Of a stretch of DNA of 64,000 nucleotides, positions 8,703-17,139 are shown in pieces. The notes beneath the pieces are model-generated. The model had not been told where the DNA came from and ran no database searches. It saw only the letters and a list, made by a program, of their open reading frames with translations. The DNA is taken from positions 184,267-248,266 of the forward strand of contig NZ_JACIDU010000005.1 of NCBI RefSeq assembly GCF_014196535.1. The letters run 5' to 3'. The stretch comes from Allorhizobium borbori. GTDB taxonomy: Bacteria > Pseudomonadota > Alphaproteobacteria > Rhizobiales > Rhizobiaceae. The stretch's first letter is position 1, and every line of letters begins with the position of its first letter. The translations under genes and the position numbers were made by a program.

Positions 8703-9011
8703 ATGGCAACCATCGGCACCTTCACCTCCACCGAAACCGGCTTCACCGGCTCCATCCGCACGCTCGCCCTCAACGTCAAGGCACGCATCGCCCGGGTCGA
8801 GAACCCCTCCGACAAGGGCCCGCAGTTCCGCGTCTATGCCGGGAGCGTTGAACTGGGCGCGGCCTGGCAGAAGACCTCCGGTGAGGGCCGCGACTACCTC
8901 TCGGTCAAGCTCGACGATCCGAGCTTCCCGGCTCCCATCTACGCAACGCTCGCCGAGGTGGAAGGCGAGGATGGCCTCCAGCTCATCTGGTCCCGCCCGA
9001 ACCGGGACTGA
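8703..9011 (+). CDS. DUF736 family protein, 102 aa
   Basis: A small cytosolic protein found next to conjugation and replication genes in alphaproteobacterial plasmids; biochemical role unknown. The family signature is clear: IGTFT at the start, F-x-G-x-I-R-T-L at residues 14-21, the central [10 protein letters not shown] segment, ELGAAWQK, and the terminal [17 protein letters not shown] block. Length is normal for the family. The ATG at 8703 follows AAAGGA; the longer frame from 8304 is unsupported. A strong terminator follows at 9061-9103. Confidence 0.92.
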   Translation: MATIGTFTSTETGFTGSIRTLALNVKARIARVENPSDKGPQFRVYAGSVELGAAWQKTSGEGRDYLSVKLDDPSFPAPIYATLAEVEGEDGLQLIWSRPNRD

Positions 9012-9060
9012 TTGACATCACGAGGCTCCGCCACCGGCGGGGCCTTCTCGTCTCCGGAGA

Positions 9061-9103
9061 ACCAAAGCCGGACCCGGCATCGAGCTAGGTCCGGCTTTTT
9101 GGT
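9061..9103 (+). terminator. Rho-independent terminator after DUF736
   Basis: Stem AAAGCCGGACC (9064-9074) pairs with GGTCCGGCTTT (9088-9098), followed by T residues, and the outer ACC/GGT bases extend the pairing. It ends the DUF736 transcript and is bidirectional in form. Confidence 0.82.
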
Positions 9104-9329
9104 GGCATACGGTAGGTGGGGAAGCTGCTCAGAACGAGCGATCCTACCAAGCGGGCATCGCGGCCTCAAGGATGAGCGGTTCCCCCAATTTACTCCACCC
9201 GCCCGGTGGGCAGCCTCCGTAAATCGGCTCCCCCACTCCCCGGCTCTGCCGGTCGCTTGCGCGATCCCTGACCCCGCCATCCCCTCTCGGACTCGTCGGT
9301 CACCTTTCACAAACGTCAAGGAGACGAAG

Positions 9330-9500
9330 ATGACCTACGAACTCGAAATCCAGATCGAAGAACTGCGGGCCGAGCTGCGCAACGCTGTCGATGGCGCCGA
9401 GCGCCGTCAGATCCAGGCCGAGCTCGAAATCGCCCAGGCTGAACTGGCCATCGCGGCTGCCGAGATGGAGGGCCTTGTCGAAGCCGAGCCGCCTTTCTGA
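9330..9500 (+). CDS. Small coiled-coil protein, 56 aa
   Basis: ATG 9330 is preceded by AAGGAGACG, a strong ribosome binding site, which makes this short gene credible. The product is almost entirely one amphipathic helix rich in Glu, Ala, Leu and Gln with heptad-like spacing (LEIQIEELRAELRNAV, then ELEIAQAELAIAAAEM). Function unknown; it may dimerise or act as a small adaptor. Confidence 0.68.
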   Translation: MTYELEIQIEELRAELRNAVDGAERRQIQAELEIAQAELAIAAAEMEGLVEAEPPF

Positions 9501-9763
9501 GGTGGCTGGTGTCGCCCGCTATCGTCGTGGTTGATCTGCTTCAGGTTCCTGTCGATCCCATTTCATCGACATTGGGAATGATGCGGATCGTGCGTCCCGC
9601 CGCAACCTGATGCCGGCAGAATTTTCCCCACCTTCGGTTCCTCGCGCAGCAAAATTCTGAGGCCCTCAGGTCCTCCGCTGCGCTTCGGCCGTGGCCGGTG
9701 CAGCCCTCCTTCCCGATCCGCAATTCATCCCCGCGACGAAACGCAATCGACAGGAGATACCAT

Positions 9764-9937
9764 ATGCAACAGCTCGCCAAATTCCTCCAAGCCACAGGCC
9801 GCCGCCTTCACATACTCGCGAAGGTGATCTGTCACTTCTTCCGCAAGGGCAAGCTCGGCATGAAGATCGCGATCAAGGTCCCGTTCTTCGTCGAGGTCGA
9901 AATCATTTTCGAGACCGACTGGAACCGACGGCGCTAA
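9764..9937 (+). CDS. Small basic amphipathic protein, 57 aa
   Basis: ATG 9764 has AGGAGATACCAT upstream. The product has a basic N-terminal helix (FLQATGRRLHILAKVICHFFRKGK) and a hydrophobic beta-like segment, IAIKVPFFVEVEIIF, ending in W-N-R-R-R. No family is recognised; a membrane-peripheral location is possible. A UUCG hairpin follows directly. Confidence 0.6.
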   Translation: MQQLAKFLQATGRRLHILAKVICHFFRKGKLGMKIAIKVPFFVEVEIIFETDWNRRR

Positions 9938-9945
9938 GCGCCCTG

Positions 9946-9967
9946 CCGGCCCGGTTCGCCGGGCCGG
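9946..9967. terminator. UUCG-capped hairpin between convergent genes
   Basis: CCGGCCCGG (9946-9954), loop TTCG, CCGGGCCGG (9959-9967): nine perfect pairs closed by a stable tetraloop. It lies between the 57-aa gene and the convergent nuclease gene. There is no long T-run, so it may act as a transcript-end stabiliser or a weak terminator. Confidence 0.6.
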
Positions 9968-9977
9968 GATCTCCAGC

Positions 9978-10469
9978 TCAGCACCATGGTTCTCTCCGGC
10001 CGCTCCACGTCCGGGCGAGACCTTCCGAGACCAGAATATCGCCGAGACTGCGACCGTCACGAACCAGCACGCGAAGCTTGCGCCCATACCGGTCTGTGTC
10101 ACGTCCCGGCCATCCTCTGAGTTCGAAAGGTCCCCCGTTGATGAGTTCAAGCATTCTGGCCGTGGCGCGGTTGCCAAGGGCGAGCTCCGATGAGCATCTC
10201 GGTTCGCTCACCTCGGGCGTGTCGATATCCGCGATACGGATCTTCTGGCCATCCAGCCAGATTGTATCTCCGTCAACGACGCATGCCTGGCGCGTTCCGG
10301 TGGCACAATTTTGGAAGGCCACGCTTACCTTCGACCTGGTGTCGGTCGCGTAAGCCTTTCCAGCAATCGCAACGTGGACAACTGATGGCAGTGCGACCAT
10401 CGCCATGAGGACCAATTTCATGAAGTCAGGCATTCGCATATGAGCCAGAATGTCTGCCTTGTCTTTCAT
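9978..10469 (-). CDS. Secreted thermonuclease-like (SNase family) protein, 163 aa
   Basis: A staphylococcal-nuclease-fold protein. The hydrophobic stretch at about residues 17-36 is a signal peptide or anchor, placing it in the periplasm. The fold core is visible: VVDGDTIWLDGQKIRIADIDTPE (about residues 65-87), with the Asp pair and Arg expected for the SNase active site, then a nuclease-type A-x-x-x-L segment and DRYGRKL. The start ATG 10469 has GAGGAAC at good spacing. Such genes are common on conjugative plasmids, where they may process DNA or act on the cell envelope; the substrate is not known. Confidence 0.82.
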   Translation of the reverse strand: MKDKADILAHMRMPDFMKLVLMAMVALPSVVHVAIAGKAYATDTRSKVSVAFQNCATGTRQACVVDGDTIWLDGQKIRIADIDTPEVSEPRCSSELALGNRATARMLELINGGPFELRGWPGRDTDRYGRKLRVLVRDGRSLGDILVSEGLARTWSGRREPWC

Positions 10470-10498
10470 GCCTGTTCCTCAAATTCCGGCGTCATCTA

Positions 10499-10765
10499 TC
10501 AGGTATCGGCGCATGATTGACGGACAGTTGCTGCATAGCCGCGGCGCCGCTTCTGCCGGAGGAGATCGAGGAACAGGGCCACTGCCTCTTGCTCCGTTTT
10601 AAAATGATGGCTCATTGACTGGCCTTTCGTTCCGATACGTCCCCAACGCCGCATCAGGCAAGCTTCTCCAAACAGGTTAGGCTCGATGGCCATCGCATAG
10701 AAACGGGCCATGTTTTTCGTGGAGTCCGTTCTCTCGACATAGAGGTGGTAGGGTTGAGTGACCAT
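10499..10765 (-). CDS. WGR domain protein, 88 aa
   Basis: A stand-alone WGR domain, a nucleic-acid/protein binding module named for the Trp-Gly-Arg motif seen here in RRWGRIGTKGQ (about residues 39-49). The rest follows the family: N-x-x-RFY near residue 18-23 and an F-x-x-E-x-E-A-x-x-x-F helix toward the C-terminus. It is 29 bases upstream of the nuclease gene and may share its transcript. The molecular role on plasmids is not known. Confidence 0.82.
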   Translation of the reverse strand: MVTQPYHLYVERTDSTKNMARFYAMAIEPNLFGEACLMRRWGRIGTKGQSMSHHFKTEQEAVALFLDLLRQKRRRGYAATVRQSCADT

Positions 10766-11155
10766 ACCGACATGATCGTGTTTTCAGGATTCGCCGTCCA
10801 ACGAGAGTTGTGAATCGTTCGGGCGTGATCGATTCAAATTCGTGATGTGGAGAAGCTAGCGAGTTTGGGCGGTCCGCCTTCGGCGTACGGCTCTATTCGC
10901 CGAAGCGAACGAAGCCCGCGAGCGGTCTTCGCCCAGTCGGGTTACGATCCTCCCGCAAACGGTGAGATCGGCTGCTTTGCGCGTCCGAAAGCGGATGTCT
11001 CATTTGGCGATGAGCAACATCGTCGGATCTGGCGTACATGCATCCAGTCGCGAGGTTCTCTCTTAGGTCGTCACCGCTCCCCATCGCTAACTCGCGCTTG
11101 TCCTGTCAGAATGCTTGTGAAAGAGAACCCGACGAACCAACTACGAGAGAAGCAA

Positions 11156-11377
11156 ATGGAAGACGCTATCCAAATCGACACCCGTGGCGACTTTGGCCTC
11201 TGGGCGATCGAGGTGGCCAAGCAGATCGTTGCTGATCAGGGTTTCGAACTTGCGCGTGCTGCTCGTGACGGCTCTGAGGAAGATGTCCGCGTGGCTGGCA
11301 ACGATCTTGGCCAAGCCATCACCAACGCGATGATGGAGGTGTTCGACGGACTGACTGACGCGGTCTCTGAAGAGTAG
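11156..11377 (+). CDS. Small acidic hypothetical protein, 73 aa
   Basis: ATG 11156 follows GAGAGAAGC, a moderate ribosome binding site. The longer frame from 10847 includes non-coding-looking sequence and is not used. The product is acidic and helical (DFGLWAIEVAKQIVADQGFELARAAR), with no signal or membrane segment. No family recognised. Confidence 0.55.
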   Translation: MEDAIQIDTRGDFGLWAIEVAKQIVADQGFELARAARDGSEEDVRVAGNDLGQAITNAMMEVFDGLTDAVSEE

Positions 11378-11630
11378 ATGGCTTTCTTAAGCGGAATGCC
11401 TCGGTCGGGGGCAGTCGGTCCCGGCTTCCGCTGACGCGGCGCCATGCTAAGCCTCCTACGGCTGCCCGATATCCGACCGAAGCATGACGAGAATTCCCGA
11501 AATCACGCCCTACCGGTCGTCGCTTCTCTAATCGGCGGGCTGAGGTCAAGCTCTATCCCGTCTATCCGTTAGCCAAGAAAGCAAGGGTTCGTCCGCAGTC
11601 GGCCCGAAGCGGTCATCTTCACCAGAGAGA

Positions 11631-12038
11631 CTACTGATGCATCTTCGCGCCTTTCGTAATTTTATCGACAGTCTTTTTATCTGCGCGCAATGCGACCCCG
11701 ACAAGTTTGGCGTCGTCTGGTGAGAATTGTGAAAAAACCTCTCTGTTGGCGACATCATGGCCAGTCGCAAACATCTCTTCGATATAGGCTGAGACAGTTA
11801 CCTCACGTTCCAAAGCTCGTTTGTGAATGGTGCGGAGCTGCTCTTGATCAGACGAGAGCACGACCACCGGTTGGACGGACATCGGATTGTAGACATTACC
11901 CGCTCTATCCCGATATATTTCGCCAATAATCGTCGGTGATTGGGCAATGATACCGCTCATCAGAAAGGCGGTAACGTTCAGCTTCTGCCAGGTGGCGAGG
12001 TCATCGCGCAAAACGATTGCGATCTTGGTGTCAAACAT
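11631..12038 (-). CDS. DUF2000 family protein, 135 aa
   Basis: A small soluble protein of the DUF2000 family, structurally related to peptidyl-tRNA hydrolase II folds; the physiological role is undefined. It begins KIAIVLRDDLATWQKLNVTAFL, with the family's N-terminal V-L-R-x-D-L-x-x-W-Q-x-L-N motif, and contains a Q-P-V-V-V-L-S segment in the centre. Its start codon overlaps the divergent AraC gene start in a CATG tetranucleotide, so the pair has no conventional shared intergenic region. Pairing suggests that the AraC protein may control it. Confidence 0.85.
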   Translation of the reverse strand: MFDTKIAIVLRDDLATWQKLNVTAFLMSGIIAQSPTIIGEIYRDRAGNVYNPMSVQPVVVLSSDQEQLRTIHKRALEREVTVSAYIEEMFATGHDVANREVFSQFSPDDAKLVGVALRADKKTVDKITKGAKMHQ

Positions 12039-12951
12039 GTTTGGAAACTCCAGTCAGGGATTTGAGAAAAGCGAACCATTATCGCCAGAGCTTACCTTCG
12101 GTATTGAACGTTTGTGCAAAGGCGAGTTCCAGAACGGTCTGCGGGTAACCAGTGACGGAGGTGGCATCGAGCGGATCGAAGCGCGTTTTCGCGGCAACGG
12201 GTTTTCACCGCATCGACATGACACCTATGCATTAGGTCTGACCCTCCATGGCGTGCAGACGTTTCGTTATCGCGGCGCTGATCGCTTCAGTAGCCCTGGC
12301 AAGGTTATTGTTCTGCACCCCGATGAAGTCCACGATGGCGCTGCCGGGACGGCAGATGGCTTAATTTATCGAATGGTCTATCTGCCGCCGGAATTAATCG
12401 GTTCTGTTCACGCGCATACTAGATCACTTCCATTCGTTCCCGATCCGGTCGTTACGAATGAGGACCTATGGCACGCGCTGGCCACCATTCTGTATGATCT
12501 CGACCACGGACCGGACGAGCTGGCTTTGGATGATGCCATCGCACGGATTTCAGTGATTCTCTCGATTGAGGCCGGAGCACCTGCTAAGCCCGTGACGAAG
12601 ATTGCCCGGATCGCTATTCTCCGGGCACGTGACTACCTTACAAGTCATAGCGATGAAACCATCCGTTCGGAAACCCTAGAGGCACTGACAGGGCTTGATC
12701 GCTATTCTCTGGCGCGGCAGTTTCGTCTTTTGCTTGGCACGAGCCCTCACCGCTACGTTATGATGCGCCGCCTAGACCGCGCAAAACTGTTAATGGAAGC
12801 TGGTGTCGGTTTGGCACGAGTAGCTGCAGAATGCCAGTTCTCAGACCAAGCACATCTTACACGCCAATTTCGCAGCGCCTTCGGGATGACACCCGGCAGG
12901 TGGCTTGCGATGCGCGCCGACCGGCACATTCGATTATCAAACCCGGCTTAG
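12037..12951 (+). CDS. AraC family transcriptional regulator, 304 aa
   Basis: A DNA-binding regulator with an N-terminal cupin ligand domain (about residues 30-125: SPHRHDTYALGLTLHGVQTFRYRG and the HPDEVHDG box) and a C-terminal AraC double helix-turn-helix (about residues 195-295). The second helix-turn-helix shows the family signature: F-x-S-Q-A-H-L-x-R-x-F-x-x-x-F-G-M-T-P-G-x-W. Start 12037 coincides with the divergent DUF2000 start; a later, non-ATG start is possible because the cupin domain only begins around residue 20. The ligand is unknown. Confidence 0.88.
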   Translation: MFGNSSQGFEKSEPLSPELTFGIERLCKGEFQNGLRVTSDGGGIERIEARFRGNGFSPHRHDTYALGLTLHGVQTFRYRGADRFSSPGKVIVLHPDEVHDGAAGTADGLIYRMVYLPPELIGSVHAHTRSLPFVPDPVVTNEDLWHALATILYDLDHGPDELALDDAIARISVILSIEAGAPAKPVTKIARIAILRARDYLTSHSDETIRSETLEALTGLDRYSLARQFRLLLGTSPHRYVMMRRLDRAKLLMEAGVGLARVAAECQFSDQAHLTRQFRSAFGMTPGRWLAMRADRHIRLSNPA

Positions 12952-13257
12952 CAGCAAGGTCCGCTAATGGCGCTTTCCAGCCGAAAGCGTTGCTCTACAG
13001 GAGCAGGTGTTATCTGCGTCCGGCTGATGCAGCTTTCAACGTCTTTTCGTGGCCCGCGCTTCTCTCCGGGATCGGCATTCAGCCCTCCCATGATGGGTTC
13101 CAGTAGATGAAGTGGTCCAATCTATGCTGCATCCTGATGACGGATCATCGGTATAAGCGACGCCGCGAACTCACATCACCATCGTCCGCGAAGGACGTTT
13201 TCCGCTGCTACACGGAACCTTGGATTCGAATGTCTCTCTCGCCTCTATAGCCGATCG

Positions 13258-14304
13258 TCATGCCGCGACCGTTGAGACACTGTCCTCCCTTGTCCAGCGG
13301 AACTCGGTGCCATCCACCCACATGCGATGCATGACAACGGCGAGGCGGCGGGCCAGTGCGACCTTGGCTTTCTTGCTGCCATGGCGCTTGGCGATGTTCA
13401 TGGCCCATGCCTTCAGCCAGCACCATTTCACCACGCGCGTCATCATCGACTGGGCGGCCTCATAGAGCAGTCGCCGCATCATGGCGTCCCCGCGTAGAGA
13501 GACATGGCCAACCCGGCTCATTTCGCCGGACTGTTTCAGGACAGGGGTGAGGCCCAATATCGCTCCGACTGATCGCGAATGACGAAACCTGCTGGGAATA
13601 TCGATCGTCGAGACATAAGCGAGCGAGACGATCGGCCCAACGCCAGGCACCGTCATTAGCCGCCTGCAAACGTCGTCCTGTTTCGCCTCGGCCAGAACCC
13701 TCTTCTCCAGTTTGGCAAGACCTTCTCGCAACTTGCGCCGTCCGGCGAGCAATGGCTCCATGATTTCCGCTAGCTCAGTGTCGTGTTCGACAAGTTCGAG
13801 TATCCTTCTCTCGAACGTGCCGCCAGAGACATGGCCGACCTTCAGTCCGAAGTTGCGCAGGAGCCCGCGCATTTCGTTCTCCAGGTCGATCGCCTTCTCC
13901 TGCAGCAACGATCGGGCCGTCAGCAAGGCGCGACGCTTCTGGCTGGTAAGCGTCTTCACATGCACGTCCTTGAACAGGCCGACCCGCATCATGTGGGCGA
14001 TGCCGCGTGCATCGTTCCTGTCGCTCTTGTTCTGTTGCAGGGCATCCAGGAAAGCTTTGGTGTGCCGCGTCTCGATGCAGAAGATGGGCAAGCCCGCTCC
14101 TGCCAGCCCTTCAAACAGCCATTGGGACAAGGGGCCCGCCTCAACGCCTACCCTTTCCAAGCTAAAAGAGGGATCGCTGAGGATCGCGACAAGGTCCTCC
14201 GGGTGAGATGCCACCTTCCGTTCGCGGCATACTTTCCCGCTTTCATCTACGATACAGATGCTCGTTTCTTTGACCGAGACATCGAGGCCGGCATAATGTT
14301 TCAT
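13258..14304 (-). CDS. IS110-family DEDD transposase, 348 aa
   Basis: A recombinase of the IS110 type. The N-terminal RuvC-like DEDD domain begins YAGLDVSVKETSICIVDE (first Asp), followed by VGVEAGP (Glu) and KSDRNDARGIAHMM (Asp pair). The central coiled region leads into the C-terminal Tnp20 domain, with the helix-hairpin-helix VPGVGPIVSLAY and the conserved serine region in LKQSGEMSRVGHVSLRGDAMMRRLL. ATG 14304 (MKHYAGLDV) is preferred to the upstream starts. The length is normal and no disruption is seen. Confidence 0.92.
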   Translation of the reverse strand: MKHYAGLDVSVKETSICIVDESGKVCRERKVASHPEDLVAILSDPSFSLERVGVEAGPLSQWLFEGLAGAGLPIFCIETRHTKAFLDALQQNKSDRNDARGIAHMMRVGLFKDVHVKTLTSQKRRALLTARSLLQEKAIDLENEMRGLLRNFGLKVGHVSGGTFERRILELVEHDTELAEIMEPLLAGRRKLREGLAKLEKRVLAEAKQDDVCRRLMTVPGVGPIVSLAYVSTIDIPSRFRHSRSVGAILGLTPVLKQSGEMSRVGHVSLRGDAMMRRLLYEAAQSMMTRVVKWCWLKAWAMNIAKRHGSKKAKVALARRLAVVMHRMWVDGTEFRWTREDSVSTVAA

Positions 14305-14430
14305 GGCTGCGCTCCTCTGCATGATGGTTGTGCCTGTTCCGACAGGCGACTGTATCATCGGCAGTGCGGTGCAGCCCCTGGCTCCCTACGGATGGGATGG
14401 GGCACGAAGCCGATTAGCCCATCTATGCTG
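14305..14430 (-). ncRNA. Candidate IS110 non-coding guide (bridge RNA) region
   Basis: Recent work on IS110 elements shows that the untranslated end ahead of the transposase can encode a bridge RNA that selects target and donor DNA. Here about 125 non-coding bases precede the transposase start and contain short inverted segments, such as CAGGCGAC near CCTGTCGGAACAGG on the minus strand. I infer the location from the family; the RNA itself cannot be shown from sequence alone. Confidence 0.35.
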
Positions 14431-14446
14431 ATTTCTCCGATGCTCT

Positions 14447-16381
14447 TCATTCTGTATGTGCAGGCGCGTCGCGCCGCAGAAACCTGCTTCGCTCCACGCA
14501 AGCGGTCATATCTTTCCGCCGGAACCAGATGGCGCGGCCGCATCGCAGCGGTGCGTTGCCGGCCGTGAACACGATCTGCTCATCCGCCCTCATGCGCAGC
14601 ACTTCGTGTGGCTGGATAAGCGGCCGGGCTGCCAGCTGTTTCGACCGGGTCCGCGACGACCCGCGCGACTGGAAGCTTCGGCTGACCTGATCGATCTCGA
14701 CCGTCGTCATGCCGCAGCGACGAGAGATATAGTCGGCGGTTTCCGGATCGTTGATGGCGGCAAAGCTGATCCAGCTTGCGCTCTCGAACCACTTGCTGGA
14801 GGCGTCGCGCCCACCATAGGTTTCCCGCAACTGGCCGATCGACTGATAGATCATCGTCAGCGTGATCCCATACTTGCGACCGGCGTCACGCGCTGTCTCC
14901 AGGATGCGCATGTAGCCGAGACGGGCGACCTCATCGAGTAGGAAGAGGGCGCGCCCTTCCATTGCGCCATCCCGATTGTAGATCGCGTTTAGAAACGAAC
15001 CGATCACGACGCGCGCCAACCCACTATGGGTCTCTAGCGTCTTCAGGTCGATGTTGATGAACACGTCGGTCTTTCCCGACGCGATGTCCTCAGTGCGAAA
15101 AGTCGAACCTGAGACCAGCGCCGCATAGTTCTGATATGACAGCCAGTGGGTCTCCTTGATGGCATTCGCATAGACACCGGAAAAGGTTTCCGGCGTCATG
15201 TTGACGAATGCGGCGACGTTCTCTTTCACGAAGTCCGATCCCGAATTGTCGTAGATATCCTGCAGACGCTGTCGCAGTTTCGGCTCGGGTTCGGACAGGT
15301 TTTCGCGGACCTGACGGAGCGTCTGCTTTTCCTTCGGTGTATGTCCGGACAGGCAGACATCAGCGATGATCGCTGTCAGGAGCTGAAGGCCGGAAGCGCG
15401 GAAGAAGTCGTCGCGGACACCGCTTGCGCGACCGCTGTCACTCATGATCCATGAGGCGACCGAGGCGATATCCTCCTCCTTCGTGCCGCCATATTGGCCG
15501 ACCCAGTCAAGGGCGTTGAAGCCCGTTGCGGGTTTGCGCGGATCGAGAATCCTGACACGCCGGCCCGCGCCTTCACGATGTTTCGAGACCATGGGCGCGA
15601 CCTCGTTGGAGGGATCGAGCACGATGAGGGATCCGCCCCACTTCAACGCCGTAGGGATCGTTACCGAGGTCGTTTTGTAACCGCCCGATCCCGCAAAGAC
15701 GATGCCATGCGAGGAACCGAACGATCCGTCGAAGCAGAGCAACGGGGATTTGCCGCCGGCGCCCCAGGTCTCGTTGTTATCGGCACGGAACGAGACGGCG
15801 GCGACACCGTCTCGGTCGACGCGATACCGCTCGCCGATCACGATGCCGCCCGCGTCCGAGAAGAGCTTCTCCGCTTCGGCAAGTTTCATCCAGTCGGCCT
15901 CGCCGTGCAGGGCACGCTTGCCGATGATCCGTTTTGGTGTTGCCCGGGCGAAGGCGGCGTTACCGACCATCGCCACGCGCATTGCGAAGAAGCCGGACAT
16001 CAACGCAGCGGCCGCGCCAATCATTGTCGAAGGATCGAGATAGGAAAGCGCGGATTTTCCCGCCGGCACCTGGGACGATAGTGCTGCAAGCCGGATGCCC
16101 TCTCGCAGGCAAGCCGTCAGGATGACGGCCGCGTTTCCGATAGCAGCCCCAGCCCCTGCAGAACGGATGCGCGCCGATCCGGCTGTTGCAAATAACAAAA
16201 TCAGGCCGAGCCCAGCCGCCGCCATGTAGGGTGCCGCTACCCCAGCCCGTCCCAACGCGAGCTTTGCCGCCTCGGTCTTTCCGAACGCGGAAAGCCATGT
16301 CTCCATCCCCGTCATCGCGCGCACCGTGGCTACCATCATGACTGCGGGCAGAATGACAAGAATGATCCTATTCGCCTTCAT
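14447..16381 (-). CDS. traG: TraG, type IV coupling protein (VirD4 family), 644 aa
   Basis: The inner-membrane ATPase that connects the relaxosome at oriT to the Trb secretion channel. N-terminal membrane segments lie at about residues 5-22, 50-68 and 122-140. Walker A is GSGGYKTTS at 231-239, with the deviant YKT form typical of TraG, and Walker B is [12 protein letters not shown] in the C-terminal half. The length matches Ti-plasmid TraG. It is the last gene of traC-traD-traG; its start overlaps traD by 14 bases. An IS110 element is inserted just behind its stop, leaving the protein intact. Confidence 0.95.
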   Translation of the reverse strand: MKANRIILVILPAVMMVATVRAMTGMETWLSAFGKTEAAKLALGRAGVAAPYMAAAGLGLILLFATAGSARIRSAGAGAAIGNAAVILTACLREGIRLAALSSQVPAGKSALSYLDPSTMIGAAAALMSGFFAMRVAMVGNAAFARATPKRIIGKRALHGEADWMKLAEAEKLFSDAGGIVIGERYRVDRDGVAAVSFRADNNETWGAGGKSPLLCFDGSFGSSHGIVFAGSGGYKTTSVTIPTALKWGGSLIVLDPSNEVAPMVSKHREGAGRRVRILDPRKPATGFNALDWVGQYGGTKEEDIASVASWIMSDSGRASGVRDDFFRASGLQLLTAIIADVCLSGHTPKEKQTLRQVRENLSEPEPKLRQRLQDIYDNSGSDFVKENVAAFVNMTPETFSGVYANAIKETHWLSYQNYAALVSGSTFRTEDIASGKTDVFINIDLKTLETHSGLARVVIGSFLNAIYNRDGAMEGRALFLLDEVARLGYMRILETARDAGRKYGITLTMIYQSIGQLRETYGGRDASSKWFESASWISFAAINDPETADYISRRCGMTTVEIDQVSRSFQSRGSSRTRSKQLAARPLIQPHEVLRMRADEQIVFTAGNAPLRCGRAIWFRRKDMTACVERSRFLRRDAPAHTE

Positions 16382-16583
16382 CGCCGAACGCCTCCGCCCC
16401 GATCGCTGTCAGTCGGGATCGCTCGCTATCGTCGGACTTCAGCCGCATCTGCAGGTCGATCAGGGCACCGAGCAGAAGCGCTCGCTTCTCGAAGCGAAGG
16501 CCGGCTTTGACGATCAGGCCGCCAAGCTCGATCTTGTCGCGCGTGTCCTTCTTCCGGGCATCGGACGATATGGTCTTACTCAT
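16368..16583 (-). CDS. traD: TraD, conjugal transfer protein, 71 aa
   Basis: A small, mostly helical accessory protein of the Ti-type DNA-processing operon. The product starts [20 protein letters not shown] and is 71 residues, the length of TraD on Ti plasmids. The longer frame from 16769 is a shadow of traC. It overlaps traG by 14 bases and lies four bases after traC. It is thought to assist relaxosome function; the exact role is not defined. Confidence 0.92.
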   Translation of the reverse strand: MSKTISSDARKKDTRDKIELGGLIVKAGLRFEKRALLLGALIDLQMRLKSDDSERSRLTAIGAEAFGDEGE

Positions 16584-16587
16584 GCGC

Positions 16588-16884
16588 TCAAGCCTCAGGA
16601 GTGCCGCCCGAAGCCGCGCCAGACGCGAGCGCTTCGGACTGCCCGCTGCTCGTGCTGCTCTCCCCTGCCCCTTTCCGTCCGCTCGTGCCGACCTTGCCTC
16701 CGCGAAAGCGTTTCGCCAGTTCCTCGAACGCTGCCTGGAGCTCGGTCTCCTCGATTTCGATTTCGCCAAGGCCTGCCCGCAGTGCGACGCGACCGATACG
16801 CTCTGCCTCTTTTGTTTCCGCGTGCTTGAGCTGCTCCTGGAGCTTGGCGATTTCTTCGCGGATCTTGGAGGATGGTTTCTTCAT
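16588..16884 (-). CDS. traC: TraC, relaxosome accessory protein, 98 aa
   Basis: The first gene of the minus-strand traCDG operon, directly beside oriT. The N-terminal helix ([37 protein letters not shown]) is the conserved MobC/TraC-like core; the C-terminal third is Gly/Ser-rich and probably flexible. In Ti plasmids TraC increases oriT processing by TraA. Length and order match that family. Confidence 0.92.
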   Translation of the reverse strand: MKKPSSKIREEIAKLQEQLKHAETKEAERIGRVALRAGLGEIEIEETELQAAFEELAKRFRGGKVGTSGRKGAGESSTSSGQSEALASGAASGGTPEA

Positions 16885-16938
16885 CTCTGGATTGTCCTCT
16901 GATGCTGCTTTTCGTGGTTGACGCAGCCAGAGTCGTTC

Positions 16939-16956
16939 AGATCGGCGTGCCGATCT
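16939..16956. promoter_or_regulatory. 18-base dyad between traC and traA (tra-box position)
   Basis: AGATCGGCGTGCCGATCT is an eight-base inverted repeat with a two-base centre, 55 bases ahead of traC. In Ti plasmids an 18-base TraR binding box lies in this same divergent interval. The sequence differs from the Ti box, so the binding regulator (one of the LuxR proteins in this window) is an inference. A second dyad, GTAGGC-GGA-GCCTAC, follows at 16973-16987. Confidence 0.5.
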
Positions 16957-17012
16957 ACTAACAGAAATGCGAGTAGGCGGAGCCTACGCTTTTGAGCATC
17001 ATCCCGACCGTT

Positions 17013-17058
17013 CGAAGGGCGGATCCGAAGGGCGCAATTATACGTCGCTGATGCGACG
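17013..17058. other. oriT: Origin of transfer (oriT)
   Basis: On the minus strand the sequence reads CGTCGCATCAGCGACG, then TATAATT, then GCGCCCTTCGG: a six-base inverted repeat (17043-17048 with 17053-17058) followed by the GCGCCC nick-region core shared by Ti-plasmid and IncQ oriTs. A direct repeat, CGAAGGGCG, is present at 17013-17021 and 17026-17034. The site lies between traC and traA, its position in Ti plasmids. The expected cut is next to the GCGCCC core. Confidence 0.85.
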
Positions 17059-17139
17059 CTCTGCTTTTGCCCCCTGCCGGAGGCCTTTCGCTCCTCACGA
17101 ACACGTTGATTTTGTTCGATCCAAGGAGCGTTTTCTGCA

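Larger units (their letters stand above)
13120..14430 (-). mobile_element. IS110-family insertion sequence
   Basis: A complete-looking element around one transposase gene on the minus strand. The ten-base sequence ATCTATGCTG occurs at 13120-13129 and again at 14421-14430, enclosing about 1.3 kb, the usual size of the family; I take these as approximate boundaries. IS110 elements lack classical terminal repeats. The right end stops 16 bases short of the traG stop codon. Confidence 0.7.
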
